DNA of 47,088 nucleotides from an uncultured Lachnospiraceae bacterium (GTDB lineage: Bacteria > Bacillota > Clostridia > Lachnospirales > Lachnospiraceae): NCBI GenBank assembly GCA_900316665.1, contig ONDV01000010.1, positions 1 through 47,088 on the forward strand. Direction: 5' to 3'. The notes beneath the pieces were generated by a model, which did not search any database, had not been told where the DNA came from, and saw only the letters and a list, made by a program, of their open reading frames with translations. The translations under genes and the position numbers were made by a program. Within the stretch, counting starts at the first letter, position 1. Every line of letters starts with the position of its first letter. Of the stretch, positions 1 through 7,557 are shown piece after piece.

Positions 1-136
1 TGAACGATTGTCAACCGAGCCGCAGCTAGCGTGCTCGCTCACGACGAAAAACACAATGTTCGCCACCATCTGTGCATCTCATGGCTTCCATGAATCCTTA
101 CAACGAAGATTCTCATTATTAATGTGGGAAGTTTTA
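1..136 (+). repeat. Right half of a MITE-like palindromic repeat (cut by window start)
   Basis: Positions 1-136 match the right part of the complete copy at 39413-39714 and the core of the copy at 45432-45680. The last ~48 bases (about 89-136) are the reverse complement of the left end of the copies at 45432 and 46992 with about one mismatch. The element therefore has long terminal inverted repeats beginning CTAAAACTTCCCACAT. No coding sequence is convincing inside it. The left half lies outside the window. Confidence 0.85.
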
Positions 137-252
137 GTGTATAATTATCTCTATGTAATATAGGATGACTTTTACCGGTCATGTATGGTTACGCAGTGCT
201 TATGCCGTTTTTAACATTCGGTATGTTCGGCATGCGAAGTAAGGAGGTTTTT

Positions 253-897
253 ATGGATGCAAAGGCAATGTACAGGCTCAGCTATGGATTATTTGTATTG
301 ACTGCCCGGGGAGACGGCAGCGGGGTAAGCGACAATGGCTGCATAATCAATACTGCGCAGCAGGTGACGACTGATCCCAATCAGATCACGATCGCGGTCA
401 ACAAGGCAAATTATACTCATGATCTAATCATGAAAAACAGACAGTTCAATGTCTCGATACTGTCGGAAGCTGCAGGGTTTGATCTCTTTACAAGATTCGG
501 TTTCCAGACCGGAAGAGAGCACGACAAATTCGCCGGATTCGAGGGCAATTTTGAGCGGAGCAAGAACGGTATAGTCTATGTCACATCCGGAACCAATGCC
601 TTTATTTCTGCTGATGTGGTATCCACGGTAGATCTTGGTACGCATACTCTCTTTATTTCCCGTGTTTCAGACATGGATGTCCTGGATGAAAAAACTCCGT
701 CAGCGACATACGCTTATTATCAGTCAAATATCAAACCCCGGCAGCAGGCTCCGAAAAAATCCGCAAAGACAAAGACAGTATGGAGATGCCGGATCTGCGG
801 TTATATATATGAAGGCGATGAGCTGCCGGCGGATTTTATCTGCCCTGTATGCAAGCATGGCGCTTCAGATTTCGAGCGGGTGGAGATAGAAGCGTGA
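253..897 (+). CDS. High-molecular-weight rubredoxin: flavin reductase-like domain fused to rubredoxin
   Basis: A 214-residue electron-transfer protein. Residues ~1-160 are a flavin reductase-like FMN-binding domain, opening with the family-typical YRLSYGLFVLTA and GCIINTAQQVT. After a Lys/Pro-rich linker, residues ~175-214 are a rubredoxin with C179-x2-C182-G and C197-P-x-C200 for one FeS4 iron. The family (Hrb) in acetogens and clostridia passes electrons from NAD(P)H to acceptors such as flavodiiron proteins and helps detoxify oxygen or NO. The start at 253 follows AAGGAGG at 241-247; the longer reading from 181 has no ribosome site. No flavodiiron partner is nearby. It may head a short operon with the FMN-binding protein at 982. 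Confidence 0.9.
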   Translation: MDAKAMYRLSYGLFVLTARGDGSGVSDNGCIINTAQQVTTDPNQITIAVNKANYTHDLIMKNRQFNVSILSEAAGFDLFTRFGFQTGREHDKFAGFEGNFERSKNGIVYVTSGTNAFISADVVSTVDLGTHTLFISRVSDMDVLDEKTPSATYAYYQSNIKPRQQAPKKSAKTKTVWRCRICGYIYEGDELPADFICPVCKHGASDFERVEIEA

Positions 898-984
898 CAG
901 GGATTTAAAAAATCCGGTGAGCAATGGAGATAGAGACGTTACCGGGGCTTAAAAATTCCGGTGAGCAATGGAGACTTTATTATG
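897..984 (+). repeat. 44-bp tandem duplication between two genes, two copies
   Basis: The block ending TCCGGTGAGCAATGGAGA occurs at 913-930 and again at 957-974, a period of 44 bases. The flanking A-rich stretch before it is also similar. The second copy supplies the GGAG ribosome-site-like bases and the region just before the ATG at 982, so the duplication has doubled the intergenic leader of the downstream gene. Confidence 0.7.
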
Positions 985-1476
985 ACCAGAAGAGAACGTG
1001 AGATTACAGATCCTGAGAAGATAATACATATACTTGATACGGCGAAGGTGGTGCATGTGGCGCTTGACGACGACGGGCAGCCTTATGTTATTCCGATGAG
1101 CTATGGCTATGAGATGACGGAAGGTGTCCTGAAGCTCTATCTTCACTGCGCCCATCAGGGATACAAGCTGGATCTCATCCGGAAAAATCCCAGGGTGTCT
1201 TTCTCAATGGAATGTGATATACGGCCTTTTTCAGGAAAGATCGCCTGCCAGTACGGGCTCAGCTATAAGTCAATATGCGGAAAAGGCAGGGCCTGCATTG
1301 TAGATGATGTCAGTGAAAAAGAAAAGTCTCTTTCGCTCCTTATGAAAACGCAGACGGGCGGAGATTTTTCCTTCGATGAAAAAATGTCATCAATAGTTAC
1401 TGTAATAAAGATCGACGTTACCGAATTCAGCGGCAAGGAACGTCCCTATCCTGCCGGAATGAATCCGGAACATTGA
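982..1476 (+). CDS. Pyridoxamine 5'-phosphate oxidase-like FMN-binding protein (NimA-like)
   Basis: A 164-residue protein of the split-barrel FMN-binding superfamily, resembling nitroimidazole-resistance NimA-type proteins. It has the N-terminal REITDPEKI helix, then V-H-V-A-L-DDDGQPYVIPMSYGY, and the later region SVFSMECD-like RVSFSMECD followed by YKSICGKGRACIV, which is the usual strand order. Members bind FMN or heme and most have no proven substrate. The start is taken at ATG 982 with GGAG at 970-973; an in-frame GTG at 961 would add seven residues but has no ribosome site. It ends 10 bases before the NusG-like gene and is probably cotranscribed with it. Redox function is inferred from family only. 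Confidence 0.8.
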   Translation: MTRREREITDPEKIIHILDTAKVVHVALDDDGQPYVIPMSYGYEMTEGVLKLYLHCAHQGYKLDLIRKNPRVSFSMECDIRPFSGKIACQYGLSYKSICGKGRACIVDDVSEKEKSLSLLMKTQTGGDFSFDEKMSSIVTVIKIDVTEFSGKERPYPAGMNPEH

Positions 1477-1486
1477 GGGATCTGAA

Positions 1487-2017
1487 ATGACCGGCAAAAT
1501 TATAGTGCTGCATACGGATACCATGCACATGCAGGAAATCGAGACACAGTTAAAAAGGCATGTTCTGGAGGAGGACGAGGATGTATATACTCCTGTGATC
1601 GAGCGTTTCATGCGCGTGCATGGCGTCAATAAGACGAAAAAGGTTCCGATGTTTCCGGGCTATCTCTTCCTGCATACCTCAAAGCCAAAGGATCTGTATG
1701 AGAGGGTCTCGTCTTCAACGGGAAAATATATATTCAAATACTGCCGGGTCTTGAAGACCGGAAATTATTTAACCTGCCTTTCTGATGCCGAGGCGGAGAA
1801 CATAGATGTCCTATGCGGGAGAAATCATGTAATATCCATGTCCGAGGGCTACATGACAGGAGATAAGCTGAAGATCGTGGCCGGACCTCTTAAAGATATG
1901 GAAGGGAAGATCGTGAAGATCGACAGGCATAAGAGATGCGCTTTCATAGAAGTCGATTTTCTGGGAGGAATAAGAAAATTAAAAGTGGGTCTTGAAATCA
2001 CTAAGAAAATGGTATAA
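1487..2017 (+). CDS. NusG-family specialised transcription antiterminator (LoaP-like)
   Basis: A 176-residue NusG paralogue. Residues ~1-95 form the NGN domain, with VLHTDTMHMQEIETQLK and the family hallmark FPGYLFLHT near residue 58. Residues ~118-170 form a KOW domain, GDKLKIVAGPLKDMEGKIVKI. NGN domains bind RNA polymerase and promote processive elongation; specialised paralogues such as LoaP, UpxY and RfaH usually act on one long operon. Here the neighbour downstream is an antiporter gene 44 bases away, not a polysaccharide or natural-product cluster. It is unlikely to be the housekeeping nusG, which normally sits with secE and the ribosomal protein genes. Its target is unknown. Confidence 0.85.
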   Translation: MTGKIIVLHTDTMHMQEIETQLKRHVLEEDEDVYTPVIERFMRVHGVNKTKKVPMFPGYLFLHTSKPKDLYERVSSSTGKYIFKYCRVLKTGNYLTCLSDAEAENIDVLCGRNHVISMSEGYMTGDKLKIVAGPLKDMEGKIVKIDRHKRCAFIEVDFLGGIRKLKVGLEITKKMV

Positions 2018-2061
2018 TGAGTCGGATAAAAAATTAAAGTGATTTCTGGAGGTAATAAATT

Positions 2062-3408
2062 ATGGATGTTCCTATATGGATGTGCATCCCATTCGCGGGA
2101 CTATTGCTGTGTATAGCGCTGTTTCCCTTATTTGCCGGCGGATGGTGGGAAAAGCACGAGGGACTTGTGGTCGCGATCTGGTCGGTTCTTGTAATAGTGC
2201 TCTTCGGAGGATGGTTCGGAGCGGGAGCTGCTGTCCATACGGTAGTGGACTGCGTCGCAAATGATTATCTTACATTTATTATTCTCCTTTTCGGACTTTA
2301 TTGCGTTGCGGGCAATATTTCATTCACGGGTGACCTCGCCGGTTCTCCGGGCGTTAATGTAGGTCTTCTCGCGATCGGAACCCTGCTTTCGAGTCTCATA
2401 GGAACGACAGGTTCATCCATGCTTATGATCCGTCCGGTCATCAAGATGAATGGCTGGAGAAAAAGAAAATCCCAGATAATGATTTTCTTCATATTTTTGG
2501 TGTCCAACATCGGCGGCTGCCTCACTCCCATGGGCGATCCGCCTCTTCTGATGGGATTCATGCGGGGCGTGCCTTTCTTCTGGAGTCTTCATCTCTTCCC
2601 GGTACTGCTCGTAAACATGATACTTCTCCTCACTATATTCTATTTTATCGACAGAAAGGCTTACAGGGCTGATATTGCGGAAGGACGTATGCCGGATCTT
2701 CACTCGACATCGACAAAGATCAGTTTCTCAGGTCTTCATAATCTGATATATCTTATGATGATCGTGGCAGGCGTTATATTAAGCGGATCACTTCCGGGAC
2801 TTAAGATTTTCCAGAACAGCGACGGCTCCGTGAAAGGTCTGCCGCTGCCGGGCAATATTACTTTGTCATGGCCGTCCGTGATCGAAGTCGCGATCATTCT
2901 TCTGGCTGCGTTTCTGTCATTCAGGACGACTGACAGAGAGATCCGCACCAGAAACCACTTCACATGGGGCGCTATAGAGGAGGTCGCAATCCTTTTCATA
3001 GGAATTTTCCTTACCATGCAGCCCGCACTGATACTTTTAAAACAGAAGGGCGGCGACCTGGGTCTCACGACACCGGTGCAGATGTTTTTCTCGACCGGAG
3101 CGCTTTCAAGTTTCCTTGACAATACGCCTACCTATCTGGTTTTCCTGACGACTGCAGGCGCTCTCGGATTCAAGAGCGGCCTCCACACCTCACTTGGCAT
3201 TATTCCCGTGAAAATGCTGAAAGCCATATCATGCGGAGCTGTCTTCATGGGCGCGAATACATATATAGGAAACGCTCCGAACTTCATGGTCAAATCCATG
3301 TCGGACGAGAACGGAGTCCAGATGCCGTCCTTCTTCGGTTATATGAAGTGGTCGGTTTCAATACTGATACCGGTATTCATACTTGATGCTTTGATATTCT
3401 TCATATAG
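2062..3408 (+). CDS. Sodium/proton antiporter-like membrane protein, NhaD/ArsB (ion transporter) superfamily
   Basis: A 448-residue polytopic membrane protein with about 11-12 hydrophobic segments. The repeat-hairpin signature NIGGCLTPMGDPPLL lies near residues 150-164, and a second half-site SSFLDNTPTYLVF near residues 350-362; together they are typical of the inverted-repeat IT superfamily (NhaD, ArsB, CitM). Family members exchange Na+ for H+ or carry arsenite, citrate or dicarboxylates. The substrate cannot be read from sequence, though the related clostridial proteins are usually annotated sodium:proton antiporter. GGAGG-type ribosome site at 2049-2053 supports the start. It is followed after 13 bases by the kinase-like gene, so both are probably one transcript. 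Confidence 0.8.
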   Translation: MDVPIWMCIPFAGLLLCIALFPLFAGGWWEKHEGLVVAIWSVLVIVLFGGWFGAGAAVHTVVDCVANDYLTFIILLFGLYCVAGNISFTGDLAGSPGVNVGLLAIGTLLSSLIGTTGSSMLMIRPVIKMNGWRKRKSQIMIFFIFLVSNIGGCLTPMGDPPLLMGFMRGVPFFWSLHLFPVLLVNMILLLTIFYFIDRKAYRADIAEGRMPDLHSTSTKISFSGLHNLIYLMMIVAGVILSGSLPGLKIFQNSDGSVKGLPLPGNITLSWPSVIEVAIILLAAFLSFRTTDREIRTRNHFTWGAIEEVAILFIGIFLTMQPALILLKQKGGDLGLTTPVQMFFSTGALSSFLDNTPTYLVFLTTAGALGFKSGLHTSLGIIPVKMLKAISCGAVFMGANTYIGNAPNFMVKSMSDENGVQMPSFFGYMKWSVSILIPVFILDALIFFI

Positions 3409-3421
3409 AAAGGAGGCCATT

Positions 3422-4468
3422 ATGTCAGACAAGAACGAAGCAATAAGACTTGCGCAGAGAATATATGACCTCGATGAAGAGGCATATCACGCATCCGGTT
3501 CCGCCCTCGGTCATGTTTACCACGGCGACCGCGATGCCAGAATAGAAGAAATAATAAGATGCATGGAGACTCCCGAAGTCAGGTTTACCCTGAGACAGCA
3601 GCTGGCTCTGATCGGGAATATGGCTCATACCATTGAGGATGATGAAAAACGAAATGAGATCCTTGAAAAATATGAGAACGTGATAAAAGACTTTCACGAT
3701 TTCATTGACAAGAATGGCGGTCCTGCCGGAATTATGGATCCAATCATTGCAAGCCTGAATTCCCTCTCGCTTAAAAACAGGATGGATAAGCAGCATCTCA
3801 TTATCTGTATCAGCCGCTCCAGCGCGTCAGGCGGAAGCCATGTGGGGATTGAGCTGGCGGAGAAGCTGCATATTGATTATCTGGATTCCAGAATCATAGC
3901 AAATATGATCAGGAAGCTTGAATTGACCGAAGATGTCAAAAAGGCTACTGAAGAGATTCCCGTCTCCGGGGAAATAGGAATGGAGATCGATGATGAGCTC
4001 TTGTCCATTGAGAATGTTTCAAAGGTAAGACAGTTTATCCACCGGAAGAACCGTTATCACGGACTGAATTATATCGATGCCAGTTTCTTCCGGATGACAG
4101 CGATCCTGACGACGCTTGCAAAGAAGCAGGATTTCGTCATCGTAGGGCGTGCGGCTGACAGGATCCTTACAAATAACAGGATACCTCACATCAGCATCTT
4201 TATCACTGCTCCTTTTGAATCGAGGATCAAGAGGATCCAGAATATCAAGGGATGCGACATAAAGACCGCAAGAAAGGTATTGAAAACTGCCGACAGTATT
4301 CACGCAAAGTATTATCACTATTACACCGGTCTGAAGTGGGGCGACGCAAGAAATTATGACCTCTGCTTAAACAGCGCGAGCTACGGAATAGAGGGCTGTG
4401 TGAATATAATCATGAACCTGCTGGAACCTGTGAAGGAGCCGGCGGATTCCGGGTCAGTAAAAAGATAA
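3422..4468 (+). CDS. Cytidylate kinase-like family protein with an extra N-terminal helical domain
   Basis: A 348-residue protein. Residues ~120-335 match the cytidylate-kinase-like family (PF13189 type): IICISRSSASGGSHVGIELA at the P-loop position, FVIVGRAADRIL, and HISIFITAPFESRIKRI with the Arg-rich lid. The P-loop is unusual: SASGGSHVG replaces the common GSGGREIG form and lacks the expected Lys. The first ~115 residues are a separate helical domain with no recognisable family. Nucleotide kinase activity is thus uncertain. Strong ribosome site AAAGGAGG at 3408-3415. It follows the antiporter gene closely, and its last 15 bases overlap the convergent SGNH gene. Confidence 0.75.
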   Translation: MSDKNEAIRLAQRIYDLDEEAYHASGSALGHVYHGDRDARIEEIIRCMETPEVRFTLRQQLALIGNMAHTIEDDEKRNEILEKYENVIKDFHDFIDKNGGPAGIMDPIIASLNSLSLKNRMDKQHLIICISRSSASGGSHVGIELAEKLHIDYLDSRIIANMIRKLELTEDVKKATEEIPVSGEIGMEIDDELLSIENVSKVRQFIHRKNRYHGLNYIDASFFRMTAILTTLAKKQDFVIVGRAADRILTNNRIPHISIFITAPFESRIKRIQNIKGCDIKTARKVLKTADSIHAKYYHYYTGLKWGDARNYDLCLNSASYGIEGCVNIIMNLLEPVKEPADSGSVKR

Positions 4469-5332
4469 CGAATGCATCTCTTCAAGAAGAGCTTCGGTGC
4501 ATTTGCCAGCGCCGGAAGAATTTAAGTGTTCGCCGTTGTCGGAAAAGTCGGTATGAGGATCTATCGGCACTTTTTTGTCCGGCATATTCAGATCGATAAA
4601 TGAAAGACCGTTCCTTTCAGCGTAAATTGAGAGCGCGTTATGCCTCTCCATGGAGTAGTGCATGGGGCAGACGCTGCTAAAAAGGCAGAGTGCGATATGT
4701 TTTTCTTTGCACTCTGCTATTATTTTATTCATTATTTTCCTGTTAAAAAATGAAAATGAAAGAGCATTTCCTGTGGGACGCATATAATTCATATCAGGAG
4801 CTTTCGGGTAAACCGAGTCTATCGGTGTATATCCTCTTACATTCGAGTCGGGTTTTTCGGGCTTTGAAAAAAAGTTTTTCCATGTATCGTGATAGAAAAA
4901 GATGGGAAATGCCTTATCTGCCCGGTCGGAGATGAGCTCTTTTGTGCCGTCCATGTTGCCGCCGAAGTAGAGTACGTCTGTCTCAAACATGACGAGGCGC
5001 GGATTCTGTCGCTGCAGGAGTTCATGAAACGCGTGGTAGGCTTCTATCATAGTCATGCCCGGACTTGACAGGACTACCGAATTCATGCCGGCCTTTTTTT
5101 CCGTAAGAGTCGGATCAATGCCTGTCATGACAAGGGAGTCACCGATGAAGGCAAGGTCTATTGTGCCGTTCGGGATTCCTTCCAATGTGTTCAGAGGTCT
5201 GATGTGGTTTTCTATTTTCTTGTCAGCTCCTCCTGTGATTTTGGATATGGCGAGCGATGCATACGATGAGGTCAGAATAATGGCTATTAGAATTACGAAA
5301 AATAAAAAGGATGATATCAGCTTGGTTTTCAT
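4454..5332 (-). CDS. Membrane-anchored SGNH/DltD-like hydrolase family protein
   Basis: About 292 residues. An N-terminal signal anchor (KLISSFLFFVILIAIILTSS) precedes an extracytoplasmic SGNH-like domain: FIGDSLVMTGIDP carries the Ser block, and DNGEHLNSSGAG near the C-terminus carries the Asp/His block. It resembles the SGNH protein at 27439-28482 in order and motifs (GDS, RPVMFET/NPRLVMFETD, D-x-G-x-HLN-SGA), so the two are paralogues. The likely role is O-acyl or alanyl handling on an envelope polymer, inferred from family. Unlike the paralogue it stands alone, without an MBOAT gene. Start chosen at ATG 5332 with GGAAAG just before; ATG 5344 and GTG 5353 are also possible. Confidence 0.75.
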   Translation of the reverse strand: MKTKLISSFLFFVILIAIILTSSYASLAISKITGGADKKIENHIRPLNTLEGIPNGTIDLAFIGDSLVMTGIDPTLTEKKAGMNSVVLSSPGMTMIEAYHAFHELLQRQNPRLVMFETDVLYFGGNMDGTKELISDRADKAFPIFFYHDTWKNFFSKPEKPDSNVRGYTPIDSVYPKAPDMNYMRPTGNALSFSFFNRKIMNKIIAECKEKHIALCLFSSVCPMHYSMERHNALSIYAERNGLSFIDLNMPDKKVPIDPHTDFSDNGEHLNSSGAGKCTEALLEEMHSLSFY

Positions 5333-5516
5333 TGTACTTTCCATATTTAGCACGGTTAACTTATAAAAAACTCTACATCAAAACAAATTAACATTTTTTC
5401 TATTATATCATTTTACGGCCGTCTGCGTCGCTTGAGTCATTCGCATTTGAACGCTCCTGCAAATATATAACTGAGACTTCCCGCATTCCATGGATCATCT
5501 TCTTTACAAAGGATTT

Positions 5517-5605
5517 ACGGAAACTTGCCACTATCTGTGCATCTCTTGGCTTCATAGAATCCTTGCAACGAAGTTTTTCATTGTTTAAGATGTGTATCCG
5601 AGTGA
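5517..5605 (+). repeat. Degenerate right-end fragment of the MITE-like repeat
   Basis: The stretch CTATCTGTGCATCTCTTGGC, then the block GAATCCTTGCAACGAAG, matches the right arm of the elements at 1-136 and 39413-39714 with several differences. The left arm and terminal CTAAAAC are missing. This is an old remnant in the 380-base gap between the SGNH gene and the HINT toxin remains. Confidence 0.75.
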
Positions 5606-5637
5606 TAAATCCTGATATAAATCTTAAAAAAGTGATA

Positions 5638-5667
5638 TTGCAATTCTTGTACGGATACTGATACAAT
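5638..5667 (+). promoter_or_regulatory. Possible sigma-A promoter before the HINT toxin remnant
   Basis: TTGCAA at 5638-5643 and TACAAT at 5662-5667 are separated by 18 bases. The remnant's GTG start at 5710 follows a GGAGGAGG-like site at 5697-5704. It is a moderate match to consensus only. Confidence 0.4.
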
Positions 5668-5709
5668 TATACCGCATTAAATAATTATAATTCATCGGAG
5701 GAGGTCCTA

Positions 5710-7402
5710 GTGGGAAAACGAGAAGGAATTTTTTCATCAAGGGGATTTACTGCGCTTATTCTTGCCGCTGCAATTACGTTCGTATGTATTGCAGGACATA
5801 TGATAGTTCAGCAGTCACATGCATCGGATGGCAGTAATACTGCAAAGGCAGACCCTGTGACAGCAACTGTCGGATATGACGGGCTCAGATCAGTAAGTGA
5901 CCTTGCTCTTTCAGGTAATGATACACAGATGGGGAAGACAGGGGAGGCATTTGCCGGCGGATATGAGAAGCTGGTTTCCGGATGTGCAGATCAGAAAAGT
6001 TTTTCAAAAAGTAAAGAAGAATTCATTAAATTAATATCTCAGTTGAAGGAACAGACTTTTGAGGCACTTGATTCAGGTGATAAAAGTGCAGAACTGTCTG
6101 CTTATCGCAGTGCTGTCAAATCAGGTTTTGCGAAACTGGAAAAATATGCTGCCCAGCTTGACACAGACAATTCGGAAGGCATATTAGAAAAAATCGGAAT
6201 TATGACAACTCCGCCCTGATTAAATATATGCTGGAGAATGGCTATGGCGAGTCCACACTTGCAGAGGCATTTGGCGGAAAAACAATAGTAACGGAAGATC
6301 TGGGATATCTTCCGCTGTCTCTTCCGTATCAGAATGCGGACAAAGCAGAGTCGTTCGATGACATATCAGATAAATACACAGACAGCGTAACGATCAGGCT
6401 GTATGGCAATTCAGCGGATGGAAAGGATTATTCCGGATCCGATTCCATAGACTATACATATCAGGCACCGGATGTGTATGGAAAAAGAATTGTTCTCTCA
6501 TATGTTCCTGCCACACAGGCAGACCAGGATGTAATCAATGAGTATGGGAATTATGCAAGACGATCATTCTGGCGGTAAGTCCTTGCGGATGGGTAGCAGC
6601 TATAAGCTTTCTGATAAATGCAGCTGAGTTTATCATGCTTATAAGCTATATAGAACAGGTTATAGATCAGCTTCATATGTATCAGCAGACTGGAGAGATC
6701 CGCTATCTGCAGGAGATAGGGGTGCAGCTCGCTGCAATAGGTACTCTTGGGATTGCTTCAAAGTTATTCGGGAGCCGTATTACGAAACTGAAAGAAGAGA
6801 TTAATAATGTCATTGACGAAGCGGGTCTGAAAGGCAAATGCTTTGTTGCCGGGACGCTGGTACTGGCGGTAAGTGGTCTTATACCTATAGAAAATGTCAG
6901 GGCAGGAGACAAGGTATATAGCTTTAACGCAAATACACAGGAGGTGTCAAAGAAGACCGTTGAAGAGACTTTTGTCCGTGAAAGCAATGAACTGGTTCAT
7001 ATAACAGTAAATGGAGAGACGATATCATCCACACCGGACCATCCGTTCTATGTACCGCAGAAGGGATTTGTAAAGGCAGTAAATCTACGAGCAGGTGATA
7101 TTCTCTGGACAGTTAACGGAGAATATGTCGTAGTAGAGAAAGTACAGCATGAGATCCTGGAATCACCTGTCAAGGTATTTAATTTCAGGGTGGCGGATAA
7201 TCATACCTATTTTGTGGGTAATACCTCTGTAGGTGTGCATAATGCAAAATGTGGTGGAAATGGTAGTATTGATGACTTTTTAAATGGTAATAAATCATTT
7301 GAAGAAGTTAAGAATAGTTATGCAAAAGAATATACAGATATTATAAAAAGCAATAAGAAAAAGTGGTCATGGAATGAGCATGGAGATGTTTATGCAAAAT
7401 AG
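5710..7402 (+). pseudogene. Decayed secreted polymorphic toxin with HINT (pretoxin) domain, split over three frames
   Basis: Three consecutive frames give pieces of one protein. Piece 1 (5710-6219) has a GTG start with strong ribosome site, an N-terminal membrane segment at residues ~14-34 and a helical region. Around 6188-6205, near a run of six A, the reading shifts into piece 2 (open before 6228, ending 6578), which continues with NYDNSALIKYMLENGYG. Near 6545 it shifts to piece 3, open through 7402: a hydrophobic stretch, then a HINT domain starting CFVAGTLVLAVSG and ending HTYFVGNTSVGVHNAKC. HINT domains of this type release C-terminal toxins. The tail after the HINT domain is only ~50 residues, AT-rich and ends early. 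The shortness of piece 2 suggests an internal deletion too. No immunity gene is recognisable. Confidence 0.8.
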
Positions 7403-7490
7403 AAAGATAGATGATATGAAGCTAGACCATGCTGTCACAAAAACGCAGAAAATCATACTGAGCTCATTTGGTCTCGGCGAAAAATAAATG
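7403..7490. other. Spacer after toxin remnant; short open frame, no supported gene
   Basis: A different frame stays open for 35 codons from ATG 7380 to the TAA ending at 7487, overlapping the end of the toxin piece. It has no ribosome site and no recognisable family. It could be a further frameshifted tail of the toxin or an immunity remnant; it is not called as a gene. Confidence 0.3.
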
Positions 7491-7519
7491 TTGACACTAT
7501 CGTCTAAGCACGATAAAAT
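7491..7519 (+). promoter_or_regulatory. Sigma-A promoter of the AAA_14/DUF4143 ATPase gene
   Basis: TTGACA at 7491-7496, a 17-base spacer, and TAAAAT at 7514-7519. This is one of the best promoter matches in the window. The spacer is occupied by the first operator-like palindrome (7499-7514), which would place a bound protein between the two boxes. Confidence 0.8.
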
Positions 7520-7546
7520 ATATAAAAATCATCGTACAGAGACGAT
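7499..7546. promoter_or_regulatory. Two operator-like palindromes ATCGT-N6-ACGAT
   Basis: ATCGTCTAAGCACGAT at 7499-7514 and ATCGTACAGAGACGAT at 7531-7546. Arms are identical, the six-base centres differ, and the two centres are 32 bases apart, about three helical turns. One copy lies between -35 and -10, the other just before the ribosome site AGGAG at 7547-7551. This is the layout of a repressor binding as a pair of dimers. No separate helix-turn-helix gene is adjacent, so either the ATPase or a distant regulator would bind. Confidence 0.65.
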
Positions 7547-7557
7547 AGGAGTTCGTA

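Noticed and set aside
5403..5666. 87-residue minus-strand frame
   Set aside because: Covers the MITE remnant; no ribosome site.
6181..6240. Programmed -1 frameshift joining toxin pieces 1 and 2
   Set aside because: A run of six A is present, but there is no X-XXY-YYZ heptamer in the right register, and a second break near 6545 needs another event; decay is simpler.
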